The position numbers and the translations under genes are program-made. Of a stretch of DNA of 64,000 nucleotides, positions 33,360 through 45,045 are shown one piece after another; within the stretch, counting starts at the first letter, position 1, and each line of letters starts with the position of its first letter. The notes beneath the pieces are model-generated. The model worked only from the letters and a program-made list of their open reading frames with translations. It was not told where the DNA came from and did no database searches. Origin of the DNA: Dipteris shenzhenensis (Eukaryota > Polypodiophyta > Polypodiopsida > Gleicheniales); assembly GCA_047967505.1 (NCBI GenBank), contig CM106541.1; one strand, given 5' to 3'.

Positions 33360-35560
33360 TCAAACCACTACCAAAGAGAGAGAGAGAAAGAAAGAATTAA
33401 CAGGTTGTGAAGTGGCACTATTGTGAATATCCATCTCACGGCATGCTGTCACTCTCCACCTAATCCATGGTGGCAGGCCTCTTGTAATAGGAGCTTCCAT
33501 GTTTGACCTCTTGGTGTGAGTCCACAAACCACAAGGCTTGGCTCTAGATACAGTGTCCTGATGTCTGAGGCTAGATGATAGTCTACTATGCGACTTGTGC
33601 CCGCATATCCCTTGAGCCATTTGTGCTGGCCCAAAGGAAGTTGCGGTCAAGAAATACTAATAGGAGGCAACATACCATGTTGTGGCGAGGACTTGGTTCA
33701 GCACCAGGGCATGGTCCGTCAAGGAGAGCCTGGCACAACTCCAAAAGGCTATCTTCTTGTAGATGGAATAGAGCTCCGGGATAAACTGCTAGGCTAGTGT
33801 GATGTCAAGGCCAACTTGAAAACCCAGATAGCGTGCGGTTTACCCAAAGTGAAGATGGATTCCCCACTCTGATATTGCATTCGGGTCCATCAAAAAAACT
33901 GATTGACTTATGCAAGTTGATTTTGGCTCCCACCGCCAAACAAAAGAGCTACAAGGCACGCTCTAGTATGGCTATGCCTTCCTCCGATATTATTAGCATA
34001 CTCCAAATTTAGGATCTTGACAACATCATGAATAGGCAGCCTCACTCATAACGCAAACGAAATGGGCCATGGCCTCTGGGAAAAAGAAGAAGAAAGAGGT
34101 ATGGGGTAGCCTTGTCTGACTAACCGCTCCAAAGAGAAACACTCACCCATCTGTCCTCCAATGATGACACGGAGAGTGGTTAGATCTGTAGAGGGCAGAG
34201 GCTAGTAATCCACTGCTCTGGGAAACCCATCCTTTGTAGAGTACCCTCAAGGAAGGAACCAATCTACCTTGTCATAGGCCTTCTCGAAGCCTCGAAGGAA
34301 TACTGTAAGGTGCTGGCTGCTATGTTGAGCCCATGCAATCGCCTTTGAGAAGGTGAAGCTGTTGTCCAGGATACTACGATCCTGGATGAATCTTGCTTGC
34401 ATATTATGGATGATGTCGGGCAAAAGAATTCACACTTGTGCGCTGATCATGTTTGCCAAGGCCTTATAGGCCATGGGAAGAAGAGGGATGGGATGCCATT
34501 AATGAATCTTGGGGAGGGGGAAAATCAGATTGGTTAGCATCCTCCCTAAGCTGAAGATGGATTGGAAAGTAGCTAAAAGAGGGGACCTGATCTGCTTCCA
34601 AAAGCTGAGGAAGAATGCTTGTGAAAGTCCATCCTTCCCAAGGCACTTTTGACTGTCGTAGTCCCCAAATGCTTCCTGTGACTTGTGCTCTTTAAACGAT
34701 GCTGTCAGGGATGCCCCCATCCGGGCGGTAACGGATTTGGGGATGCACTCCCAAACCTGTTCCCTGCATCTGCTCGCACATGGCGAGAGGATCTCTGCTT
34801 GGAAAAGCTGCCGATAGAAATCCGTTACCTATCACCTCCTTTGATCCCGTTCAAAGGCTGCTATCCAAAGCTCATAAGCTTGCTTGCTAGCAAGTTGTGG
34901 AGGACAATGGGTCCTTGGTAAGCCGGACCTCTGATGTACTATCTCATCCAAGGCAGTACGAGCGCAAAGCTTCTGTACTCTAAGGGCCTCTAGTCTTGGG
35001 GATGTCTGTTGTATTGCTGGAATAGAGGCGCTTAAGCCTCGCTACCGCTTGACGGCTAGCCTTTTGGCAGACCACCTTCTTGGCAATCTTTCGTCTCTCC
35101 CCTCTCAAAAATCAAGTCGGGTATGCAGCATGACCAAGGAGCTAGAGAGTCGGTGGGGGAATCCAGAAAAAGAAGAGTTGGTGCATGGCTTGATAAGCTA
35201 GTCCCAGTAGATTGTCCACCCTTGCAAGCATCCAGTTGCTAATGTGGAACCGATCGAGTCGTTCTAGCAGTCTCTCGCCTCCCGAATAGAATCCCTAGGA
35301 GAAGTCCAAGCTGTCGGGTGACCTCCTAAAAGATGCATACCTCCACCTATACCTGCCACATGTAGCAAAGTGAAATGTTTACCAGGCTGCCTGCTCCCCT
35401 CGATGCGCTCGAATTCTCTGCCTTGCCCCTGCTGGTCCTCTAGAGTCCTAGATTGTTGAAAGTTCCCTCTAATGATCCACAAATCCTTTGCTGGAGGCTC
35501 TCAAGAACTGTGCGCTAGAAAGAGGTTCTTGAACCTCGATGGAGGCATTCCTAGCCTAGA
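33360..35560 (-). pseudogene. LINE (L1-type) endonuclease/reverse transcriptase remnant
   Basis: Minus strand, many stops. From right to left (5' to 3'): an AP-endonuclease scrap reading WIIRGNFQ (GDFN-type motif, near 35470) followed by LLGGHPTAWTSPRDS; RT start FFLSFWKQIRSPLLATFQSI; FIQDRSILDNSFTFSKAI (34338-34388); FEKAYDKVDW (34258-34291), the FxKAFDxVxW signature; then a GAKINLHKS-like thumb (33900-33930) and LNQVLATTWYVAS near 33700. LINE RT primes on nicked genomic DNA. The YADD active site is not intact. Same family as the fragment at 20340-21260. Confidence 0.8.
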
Positions 35561-35824
35561 ATCCTCAATGTCCGAGCCCACCCACAGGGCTGTCCTTGGA
35601 ACTAGAGGACCATGGGCTGTCACGCTTTAAAGGACGCATTAATACGCCACCATTGCGACCTAGCTCTCCAATTGAAGGCTGTTGGGTGGTGGATGTACGT
35701 AGCAGGAACATCCAAAACTTATTGCCAAAATATAATAATAGGAGCAAGTACATTGATCTTATAGCAATCTATGAATGTACAAGAACGGTAGTATCACGTA
35801 ACAAATGGGAAGAAGTGTAAAGCT
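35561..35824. other. Short anonymous stretch between LINE and Copia-3
   Basis: No feature recognised. It may hold the eroded 3' LTR of Copia-3, since RNase H of that element ends at about 35825, but no second LTR copy is available to confirm it. Confidence 0.3.
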
Positions 35825-37357
35825 TATAAAAGAGCTTCAAACTTGGGCCATGGTAATGCTTTGGTGAAGAGATCTGCCAAGTTGTCTCTAGTCAAACATC
35901 AGGCAATTGTATATCTCCAGCAAACATCCTTGACATAATGTTAGTGTAACTAAATGTGCTTATGGCGAGCATGAAATATTGGGTTGCGTGCATTAGCCAA
36001 TGCACTATGACTATCAAGATATGCAAGAAGCTTCTGAAGCTAGACACATTCCACTATAGATATAAAGGCAGTCCTGTACTCCAGCTTCATAGCTGCAAAT
36101 AGGATGCTTTTTGCTGGACCATGAAATGGCTAAAGTTCCCAACATAAAACAATTGCCACTATGAGACACTCGTGTCATAAAATCTTGCCCAGTCACTGTC
36201 CATGAAAGCATGCATGGTAAGTGAAATATTAGCCTTGTAAAAAAGGCCTAAACTTTGGGTGCCCTTCAAGTAACAGAATGATACACTTCATTGCCTGCTA
36301 ATGCTCTGTACTGGGACTGCGTGAATCTACTCAACTGACTAACTAGATCAGGCTAGTCACAAGTATATCAAGCTTCCAACGCTTCTTGATAAAGTGTGAC
36401 ATCAAATGACAAAAACCAGGTCCAAAAGGTGTGGACATTGGTTTGCAATCCTCAATCTGAAGCCTTTGCAAGCTGTCCAATATATTTGGACTGAGTCATC
36501 ATGATGTCCACTCAATGTGAGCAAAGTGAATGCCATGATAATAGTGAACAAGTCCAGAATCTAACGTTTCAAAGGACTTCTTTCAATCATCCTAAGATGG
36601 TGCAATATGCTGGGGACCAGGCCCAGTCATCAAGAGCATGTCGTCAACATATAAAATCAAAATCAGCAAGCCTACCCCACACTTGCAGATGTAAAGGGTG
36701 CTCTTTGTAGAGCTTTTTTAAAAACCAAGGCTAATCAAATGTGCATGTATCTTGGCATACCAAGCTTGGGGTGCCTTGAAGGGCCTTACATAGTCGGCAT
36801 ACCTTATTTTTAGATCCCTTAATTTCAAAGCCAAGAGGCTGAGTGACATTCACCTCCTCAACTAAATCACCATGCAAAAAGGCAGTTTTAATGTCCAGTT
36901 GATGCCCCTACTAATGCAAATGGGTTGCAACTACTATGACACATCTGACGGTGTTGAGTGGGGGCAAACATTTCCTCAAAATCAATGCCCTCTTGGAGAG
37001 CATAGCCCTTCGCAACAAGATGGGCTTTATAGTGGTCAACGCTGCCATTGGCCTTCCTTTTGAGTTTCTCGCACTTCACATTTGCCAACAATCAAATCAC
37101 ACAACTCCCAAGTGCCATTCTGATGAATTGAGTCTAGCTTAGACTTAGTGCATCTATCCAGTCTGCATCCTTGTGACATAGTGGTTCTTCATTGCATGCT
37201 GTAGCAACTAATGCAACTTCCACTAGAAGTTCTAATGATTGCTGCTTATTTTAAGTGTCTCTATATGTGATGAGAAGCTGCTGTGGTGCAGGCAGCCAAA
37301 GGTTCAACTTGTTTGCTATCCCTTAGTGTTTCGAACAGCCATCCGGGGGACTGTTTT
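35825..37357 (-). pseudogene. Copia-3 RT and RNase H (left part), split by Copia-2
   Basis: Minus strand, heavily decayed copia pol. RNase H end DNLADLFTKALPWPKFEA (35830-35880) and SALANARNPIFHARHKH (35955-36010), RT active site YVDD (36640-36651), and VAKGYALQEGIDFEEMFAPT (about 36960-37020). The 5-bp GTTTT at 37353-37357 is the target duplication of Copia-2, so this half continues at 42435 on the other side of that insertion. Frame changes occur every 100-300 bases, indicating an old element. Confidence 0.85.
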
Positions 37358-37526
37358 TGAGAGTGCTCTCAACGGAAGCAAGAATGGAAGAGGGAGAGAA
37401 AGAAACAGAGAGCCACACAAGTTTTGGTGGGTGCAGAACACCCTAATCTTCTTTTTCATTCATTTATATATGTATTTGAGTATTGTACATAACCGGGGTT
37501 AAGGCACAGTGACTTTAACCCCCACA
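37358..37526 (-). repeat. Copia-2 3' LTR
   Basis: 169 bp. The adjoining sequence at 37527-37541 is CCTCCCACTTAAAGG on the plus strand, i.e. a polypurine tract in the element's sense. Confidence 0.95.
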
Positions 37527-37579
37527 ACCTCCCACTTAAAGGACAATGTGCATTTAAGGGAGAACAACCAGTGAGCATA

Positions 37580-40500
37580 CTATCCAATGCCCATCAATAC
37601 ACGACAATACTCAAACCGCTGACTAGGTAGACTCTTCGTCAGCATATCTGCAGGGTTATCATCTGTATGAACCTTGACAAGCTCTATGCACTTGTCCTCA
37701 AGTACCTCCTTGATGAAATGGTACCTGACCTCAATGTGTTTGGTCTTTGCATGAAAGATCGGATTCCATGCTAGCTGAATAGCACTCATGGAATCACTAT
37801 GCAATGTGGTACACTTGTATGAATCCCCAAATCTCCCACTAGCTGATCAAGCCATATAGCCTCCTTGCAACCCTATGTGGTTGCAACATACTCAGCCTCT
37901 GTGGTAGACAAAGCAACACACTTCTGTGTGCGAGACATCCACGACACTGCACCACCTGCAAAGGTGAACACATAACCAGAAGTGGATCTCCTACTATCCA
38001 CATGCCCTGCATAGTCTGAATCTATGTACCCAAGTACACGCATGTCTCCTCTACCAAAGCAGATGCACATCTCCTTGGTACCCTTCATGTACCTCATGAT
38101 GCACTTAACTGCCTCCCAATGCCTCTTTCTTGGATTAGCCATATACCGGCTAACAGCTCCCACTGCAAATGCAATGTCTGGTCTAGTAGCTATCATAGCA
38201 TATATAAGACTCCCAACTGCTGATGCATAAGGAACCTTGGCCATCATGGCCCTTTCCTCATCTGATTTGGGACTATCTGTATGACTCAGTTTCACATATG
38301 GAGGCAATGGAGTACTCATTGCCTTCCCCCCCTCCCTATTGAAACACTACAATACTTTTGTAACATACTCTTTTTGTGAAAGCCAAAGGAGTTTCCTACT
38401 CAGATCACGCGTGATGCGCATACCAAGAATATGACCTGCAAGTCCCAAATCCTTCATATCAAAGGCCTCATGCAACTTGGCCTTTAATGCATCTAGCTCA
38501 TAAGTATTCTTGCTAGCCAATAGCATATCATCCACATATAGTGCCAAGATTATCAGGCTATTATCCTTAGCTGTTTTAGTGTAGAGGCGGTGAGCAATTT
38601 CACTCCTTCTAAAACCCTGGGACCGAATGAAAGCATCAAACTTCTGATACCATTCTCTAGGCGCTTGCTTAAGACCATAGAGACTCTTCTTCAGCTTGCA
38701 AACTAAATGCTCTTTGCCCTTTTCTTCAAAGCCTTCCGGCTGCACCATGTAAATTTCCTCATGCAAATCCCCATGCAAGAAAGCTGTCTTGACATCCATC
38801 TGCATAAGCTCCATATCCTCTGATGCCACTAGTCCAAGCATGCATATAAGTATGGTCATCTTCACAACTGGAGAGAATATCTCATCAAAGTCCACACCCT
38901 TCTCTTGCTTGAACCCTTTAGCGACCAAACGGGCCTTGTACCTAGGCACATCATCACCTGTGACCTTCATTTTGTAGACCCATTTACATGGCAATGCTTT
39001 CTTTCCATGTGGCAAAGAAACCAAGTCCCAAGTCTTATCCTTCATAAGTGAACTCATCTCTGATTGCATAGCATACTCCCACTTGCGTTGATCCTCGTGC
39101 ATCATAGCCTCTCTATAGTAAGAAGGCTCCCCGCAATCAGTAAGCATCACATAGTCTACCCCTGGAACAAACCTATTAGGTGGTCTAGACACTCTAGATG
39201 ATCTTCTCAAGGGCATTTCAGCTTGCTGTCCCACCTGCATATCAGCCACATTTGGCTCATCATTTCCACCAATAGATGATCCATCATCTACCCTTGATTG
39301 TATACCTGTGGGAGTACTTGGTGGTACCATTTCTTGCACATTTGCTGCATGGACAACTTGCTGTCTATCAACATATGCAGGTGGATTCACATCCTGAAGA
39401 GTGATTCTCCTCATTTCCACATCCCTCATGGGTGCCTTATGCATCTTCTTCTCATTGAAGACTACATCATGGCTATGTATGATCTTCTTCGCTACTGGAT
39501 CCTAGAGACGATAGCCCATCTCTCCACTTTCACCATAACCCAGAAAGATGCATTTCCTAGACTTAGGATCTAGCTTCTTTCGAAGCTCTTTTAGCACATT
39601 TGCATATGCCTCACACCCAAATATATGCAAATGAGAGTAAGAGGGCTTCTTGCCACTCCATGCCTCTTTAGGAATACCACCATCCAAACTCTTACTAGGT
39701 GATCTATTGATCACATGCACTGCAGTCTTCATTGCCTCAGCCCAAAAACCACCAGAAAGACTTGCATTGGAAAGCATGCATTGCAACCTTTCTTGAATGG
39801 TACGGTTCATCTTTTCTGCAACTGGATTTTGTTCTGGAGTACGAGGGGATGTGAGCTCCCTCTTAATCCCATGTGTATCACAGAAATGTTGAAAGTCATG
39901 AGAGAGATACTCTCCACCATTGTCAGTCCGTAGGCATTTAAGCGTTCTACCTGACTGATTCTCAACCAAGGCCAGCCATTTCTAAAATACCTGGAACACA
40001 CCACTCTTCTGAGCTATAGCATAATCCCACACTTTCCTAGTTGCATCATCAATGAATGTCACATAGTATTCAGCCCCGCCTAATGACCATGTAGGCATGG
40101 GACCACATACGTCTGAATGCACCAAATCAAGCTTTTCAAACTCTTTCTTTCCCCTTCTTTTATGGGTTGATTTAGTCTGCTTCCCATAGAGACAGTGCTC
40201 ACAAAATTCAAAATCAGAGAAACTCAAATGCGGTACATAACCCAAACGGCATAAGAGTTTCATTCCATTCTGGCTCATGTGCCCCAACTTGCAATGCCAC
40301 AAAGAAGTGCTTGGCTGCTTGGTTATTGCAACAACATGATCAAATACCCCTGATACATGTAAGGGATACAAAGTCCCACACTTGGCACCCCTGTCCAAAA
40401 GCATAGAGCCCTTCTGAATTTTCCAAGTCTGAAAGCCAAAAGTGGTGTGAAAACCAGCATCATCTAGCTGACCCACCGAAATAAGACTCTTGGTCAGCTT

Positions 40501-41400
40501 AGGCACATGTCTCACATGTTTCAAAACAAATGCAGACTCATTTGTAAAAGAAAACTTTATGTCACCTGCTCCCACTATGTCACATGCATAGTCATTTCCA
40601 AGATGCACACAACCTGTCTTTCCACTGTCATAAGTGGAGAACCATTCCCTATGGGGAGTAACATGGAATGAAGCACCAGAATCCAAAATCCAATCCTGGG
40701 AATATGCATCATTTGAAGTGGTAAGCAACTCTATAGATAAACTAGACATGAAGAGAACGTCATTGTCACTATCATGTGTGACTGCATTGATCTCCTCGAT
40801 CTTCACTTTTCCTTTGTCCTCCCTTGGACTCTCTTCTTTTTGATTTGCACCCCAATTTGCATTCTTTTTCTTATCCTTTTGCTCTCTTTTCAGCTTGTAG
40901 CAATCCTTTTTCATACTGCCCTTCTTGCCACAGTGGTAACACTCAATGTTCCATGCCCTGGATTTGCTATAAGACTTCCGTCTTTCTTGGGACTTTCCCC
41001 TGAACTATGATCTGCCCCTTTGCACATTTAAGGCTGCATCCTGCTTGTTGCCATCCATAGACTTCCGTCTAATCTCCTCGGCCAACAAGCTACCCACAAC
41101 ATCATCAAATTTCAGTACTCCACTAGGTGCAGAGTTACTGACAGCTATACGGAAGGTATCCCATGAGGATGGCAATGAACATAAGAGAAATATTGCCTTA
41201 GTCTCTGCATCAAAATTCATCTTCTGAGCCTGAAGCTGGCTGAAAATAATATTGAATTCATTTAAGTGAGAAGCAATGGAGACCCCTTCCTTCATCTGCA
41301 AAAAACTGTAACCAGAGTGATCTGCATAAGGTATGCTCAAGAAATCATAGTCCCACGATAATGACTGCTACTGAAAATAGAACCTGAGATGCCTCAAAAC
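37580..41400 (-). pseudogene. Copia-2 gag-pol, interrupted by five amber codons
   Basis: Minus strand. From the 5' side: gag core LNEFNIIFSQL and LLCSLPSSWDTF (41050-41260), zinc knuckle CYHCGKKGSMKKDC (about 40905-40945), protease WILDSGASFHV (about 40670-40700), GAG-pre-integrase LWHCKLGHMS, integrase FIDDATRKVWDY and CLRTDNGGEY, RT with YVDD (38527-38538), RNase H SAIQLAWNPIFHAKTKHIE, ending LMGIG. The same frame is kept from 41340 down to 37873, broken only by TAG codons at 41005-41007, 39982-39984, 39502-39504, 38347-38349 and 37873-37875. One frameshift lies at about 37805-37870. The gag N-terminus (about 100 residues relative to Copia-1) is missing: sequence upstream of 41400 does not align. 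Integrase keeps the DNGGEY that Copia-1 has lost. Confidence 0.93.
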
Positions 41401-42250
41401 ATGGGTGCCATTGCATAATCGGACTCAGCAAGAAAATCTGCAAATCTCTCTCTTCTGTCGGAACTCCAAAATCCCAACTGATGAGTGAGAAATGGGAGTC
41501 AACACTTATCCACTGCCATGTGGCATAAATCTAAGGTTTCAAAACCTTAGAATGAAAAATTCATAACAGAGAGACGAAATCGAATACACAGAGATCTATA
41601 ACTCTGAAAATCCTCCATCGAATCACATAAGAACTGATAGGTAGGGGTTTTTGGGCGTCCGGTACGCAATGGGAGAGACGGTTTTGGAAACCGTGGTCTC
41701 AATCACTGGGTCCAACACACGGATTGAAAAACGTTTTTGGAAACAGAGCTGTTTGTAAACTCTACTGGAGTGCGAATGATGAGCAACATAGAAGTTTTAG
41801 GACCTCCTGAGTCCACCGGAACTGACAGATCTGCAAATGGTTGCTCCAAACTTGAGTTCCAACACCCGGGCAGAAAAACGCAGAAATTGACACAGTGAGT
41901 CAGAAATCCAATGAAATGATCCTAGATTCAAGAATGAAGGTGTTTCCAAGCTCCTGAAGTGAAGTGGACACCAAAAGCAAGCAATAGTTGCCTCTACAAG
42001 TCAATACGGAGTCTCTATCATCGAATGGAATAGGGAAAAGCTCAAAAAACGACTTTTTCTTTAAAAACACTTAATAGGCTCTCAAAACCACTTCGCAAAA
42101 CCAAAGTGACTTTTCCAAAGGTTCCTCCAAGGTCTCTACACACTCGGATGCAAGTAAAGTCACCCACAAAGCTTCCCGCAGAGCTTCTCCTTCCTCCCAT
42201 AGAGCTGCTGAGCTTCCAAGCATCCACACACGCTCAGCTAGATCACTCGG
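41401..42250 (-). other. Copia-2 leader
   Basis: Untranslated region between primer site and the truncated gag; no credible frame. The missing gag N-terminus should lie at its left end and has apparently been deleted. Confidence 0.6.
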
Positions 42251-42262
42251 GCTCTGATACCA
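42251..42262 (-). other. Copia-2 primer-binding site (tRNA-iMet)
   Basis: Reverse complement TGGTATCAGAGC, two bases from the 5' LTR. Confidence 0.93.
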
Positions 42263-42264
42263 AT

Positions 42265-42434
42265 TGAGAGTGCTCTCAATGGAAGCAAGAATGGAAGAGG
42301 GAGAGAGAGAAACAGAGAGCCACACAAGTTTTAGTGGGTGCAGAACACCCTAATCTTCTTTTTCATTCATTTATATATGTGTTTGAGTATTGTACATAAC
42401 CGGGGTAAAGGCACAATGACCTTTAACCCCCACA
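42265..42434 (-). repeat. Copia-2 5' LTR
   Basis: 170 bp, partner of 37358-37526. Confidence 0.95.
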
Positions 42435-42439
42435 GTTTT

Positions 42440-42918
42440 ATGTTGCCTAAAAACAGCTCTCATCATTAATGTGGGGCAAACCGTGCTGCAAATTAAAATT
42501 TTCTGTGGGATGCAAAGAATTTGCAGGTAGCTGAGTTGGACTCTCCCCTAACTCATCAATCTCTAGAGCAGATCTAAACAAAGGCAGCAGTGTATCAAAC
42601 ACATCTGATGCATCAATAGTGGGCTATTTTGACAATCCAGCAAGGGCATAACTGAATGCCCAGCAAGGAAACCTTCTCTATTGGCAGTAAGATTTCCAAT
42701 GCGGGCTGGTATAATTTATACGCGTTACTCTTTGGCTTGTAGCCAATGAAAATGAGTTTCATTGCTTTGTCCTCAAGCTTATGTTTGAGCTAAGATGGCA
42801 CATGTGCATAAGCGAGGCATCCAAACACCCTTATATGAAAAATAACTGGCTTTCAACTTGTCCATGCTTCATAAGGTTTAATAATCTTCAATGCCTTGTC
42901 AAGTGACCTATTAAGCAC
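42440..42918 (-). pseudogene. Copia-3 integrase (right part)
   Basis: Minus strand reads VLNRSLDKALKIIKPYEAW, VFGCLAYAHVPS, LEDKAMKLIFIGYKP and then a decayed linker. This is the C-terminal end of the copia integrase and the region joining it to RT, the natural upstream neighbour of 35825-37357. It stops at 42918 inside the NRS motif, where the Gypsy-2 LTR begins. Confidence 0.82.
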
Positions 42919-44134
42919 TGTTAACCTTGTGGCAACAAGGGCCAGAAGTGCAGTCTAGGACAATAACTATGAGAGCATTGTGTGTGTAGAGTAGCAGCAA
43001 AGCTCCGCTTATAATATCTTGAGCTTGAAAGATGGTATGATAAATCTTCAAGGATGAGGATAGCCAAAATACTCTCTAGAAAAGATCCAATCATACTTAC
43101 AAAATCAGGATCTAGAGAGAGAAAGACTAAAAGCCTACACTTTCTAAGGTCCCTCCACTTTGTGTAGAGACCCAAAAGATTCCTCCACTTTGTATAGAGA
43201 CCCAAAAGGTCCCCCCACTTTGTGTAGAGACCCCAAAGTTCCCTCCACTTTGTGTAGAGACCCAAAAGGTCCCCCCCAAAAGTGGAGGGACTCCTATCCA
43301 AAAGGTCTCCTACAAAAGAGGTCCCACCACGGAGGTACCTATGGATTGTGTAGAGACCAACATGTATAAATATCTCTCAATGGAATGAAGCTCCCACTCT
43401 TTGGGGTTCAGTGTTCAAGCTCACTATTGTGTTCATGCGATTGATCTCCATTGCGTCCATGCTCTCTTACACTATCATGTTCTAGCATGCCTACACTCTC
43501 TACCCTTACATCGTGTTCTAGCATGCCCTTACCCTTGCACTCTCTACCCTTATACTATCGTGTTCTAGCATGCCCTTACCCTTACACTCTCTACCCTTGT
43601 ACTCCCTCCTCCTCCTCCTCCTTCCTCCCTTCTCCCTCCTCCTCTTCCTTTTCCCTCATCCTCCCCCTCCTCCCTCCTCCTCCTCCTCCTCCTCCCTTCT
43701 TCTCCTCCTCCTTCCTCCTCCTCCCATCTCCCCCTCTTTCCTCCCCCTTCCTCCCTCCTCCTCCTCCTTCCTCCTCCTCTCTCCCTCCTCTTTCACTCTC
43801 CTCTCTCTTCCTCCTCCTTCCCTGTCCCTCCTCCTCAACCCTTACCCCTCGAATCCGCGAAGGAGACCAGCTCTCCACTTCTCAACCTTGGACTCCTCCT
43901 AAACCCTACAACCCCCTCTAAACCCTAGAATTCCATCAATTGTTATGATCAAGCTCTCTTTCTCATTCATGCACGCATGAGATTTGCTTTCCACGCTTTA
44001 GCCTACACCTCTTACCGGAACACAACCCAAGGACATATGCTATACTTGTGAACAGCTATGCTACAACGAGCAATGACACGACTGTAGGTGACCAACATCC
44101 TCGGAACTTGCATTTGGAAAGATGAGAGACAACA
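42919..44134 (+). repeat. Gypsy-2 5' LTR
   Basis: Starts TGTTAACCTTGTGGCAACAA and ends GAGACAACA (1,216 bp), with the same order as Gypsy-1: GTGTAGAGTAGCAGCAAAGC, a minisatellite, TATA box (43365-43372), AATGGAATGAAGC, a CT-rich block (43600-43830). Only one copy is present in the window. Confidence 0.8.
43150..43290. repeat. 30-bp minisatellite CTCCACTTTGTGTAGAGACC
   Basis: Four direct units of about 30 bp, followed at 43278-43290 by AAAAGTGGAGGGA, an inverted copy of the unit start. It occupies the place of the 14-bp minisatellite in the Gypsy-1 LTR. Confidence 0.93.
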
Positions 44135-44136
44135 TT

Positions 44137-44154
44137 TGGCACCACTGCCGGGGA
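44137..44154 (+). other. Gypsy-2 primer-binding site (tRNA-Asp type)
   Basis: TGGCACCACTGCCGGGGA, two changes from the common plant gypsy site and better preserved than in Gypsy-1. Confidence 0.85.
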
Positions 44155-44728
44155 GATTAGTGCCTGAAGTGAAGGCAGAGCATGTGCTTGAATGTGTGAA
44201 AAAGAACCCTCTTCGAAAAACCCTTCAAGATACATCCCTCAAGGCAAAGGAGTGAAAAAATGCTTTCAAATGATGCAAAAGGATAATGTTGACTTACAAA
44301 ATCACATTAATACACCAAACACCCAAAATTAACCCTTAATCCCCCCACATCCTATAAAACCAACACTAACCCCCCTCATTTCTTTCCCCACACTTTTGCT
44401 AGCCACTTCTCCAAATTCCATTAAGCCTCCATATTTTGTGTCTATCTCTATTTTTCATCCTCCAACTTCCATCCACCATTTCCACCACCACCACCACTTT
44501 TTTTGTCAACCCCCCCTTCGCCACCACTTTTTTTGTCACCCCCTCTTCCATCTCCATCTCCTCCTCCCATCATCTTCCTCCCCACCACGTCCACTTTTTT
44601 CGTCCATCCCTCATCTCCCCTGCTCAAGGTAACCATCCTTTTTCCTTCCACCATCTCTCTAATTCTTTCTACACCCCATCTCCCCTTTTCCCCCCTCCAC
44701 CTCCACCCCCCCAATCTCCTCCACTCTA
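44155..44728 (+). other. Gypsy-2 leader, left half
   Basis: Untranslated and pyrimidine-rich (CCACCACC, TTTTTTTGTC repeats from 44440), continuing after Copia-4 at 49687. Confidence 0.7.
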
Positions 44729-45045
44729 GGACAAAGCACATTGATGTCAGAGAGCACTTCATCAGAGAAAGAGTGTTACTTGGTGACATCACACTGTAGC
44801 ATTGTGATAGCAAAGAGAATTTTGCAGACATCTTTACCAAACCACTTGGCAAAGAGCTATTCGAGAAACACCGAGTAGCTCTTGGTTTGACGTAGAGGAA
44901 GGAAATTCCCATCAAAGGGGTGTGATGGAATGTAATGCTCAGTCCTTCTTCGATTCCCCAGAATCATCATCTTGAGGGAAGGCCTACTTCATGATGTTGA
45001 TCTTGAGGGAAGGTATTGAGAGTTCACGCTCAACATCATGTGATC
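44729..45045 (+). pseudogene. Inverted 3' end of Copia-4 (RNase H, polypurine tract, LTR start)
   Basis: Plus strand: RTKHIDVREHFIRE, then a TAG, HCDSKENFADIFTKPLGKEL, EKHRVALGL and TAG. This is the copia RNase H end. At 44999-45013 comes GATCTTGAGGGAAGG, a polypurine tract, then TATTGAGAGTTCACGCTCAA (45014-), which is the reverse complement of the outer 32 bp of the LTR at 49655-49686 with one change. The block is therefore the element's own 3' end turned round. Confidence 0.82.

Larger units (their letters stand above)
37358..42434 (-). mobile_element. Copia-2: complete but decayed Ty1/copia element
   Basis: 5,077 bp on the minus strand with LTRs of 169 and 170 bp (TGAGAG...CCCACA), perfect target duplication GTTTT (37353-37357 and 42435-42439), iMet primer site and polypurine tract. 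LTRs differ by six substitutions and one indel (about 96% identity), clearly older than Copia-1. It lies inside the older Copia-3. Confidence 0.96.
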
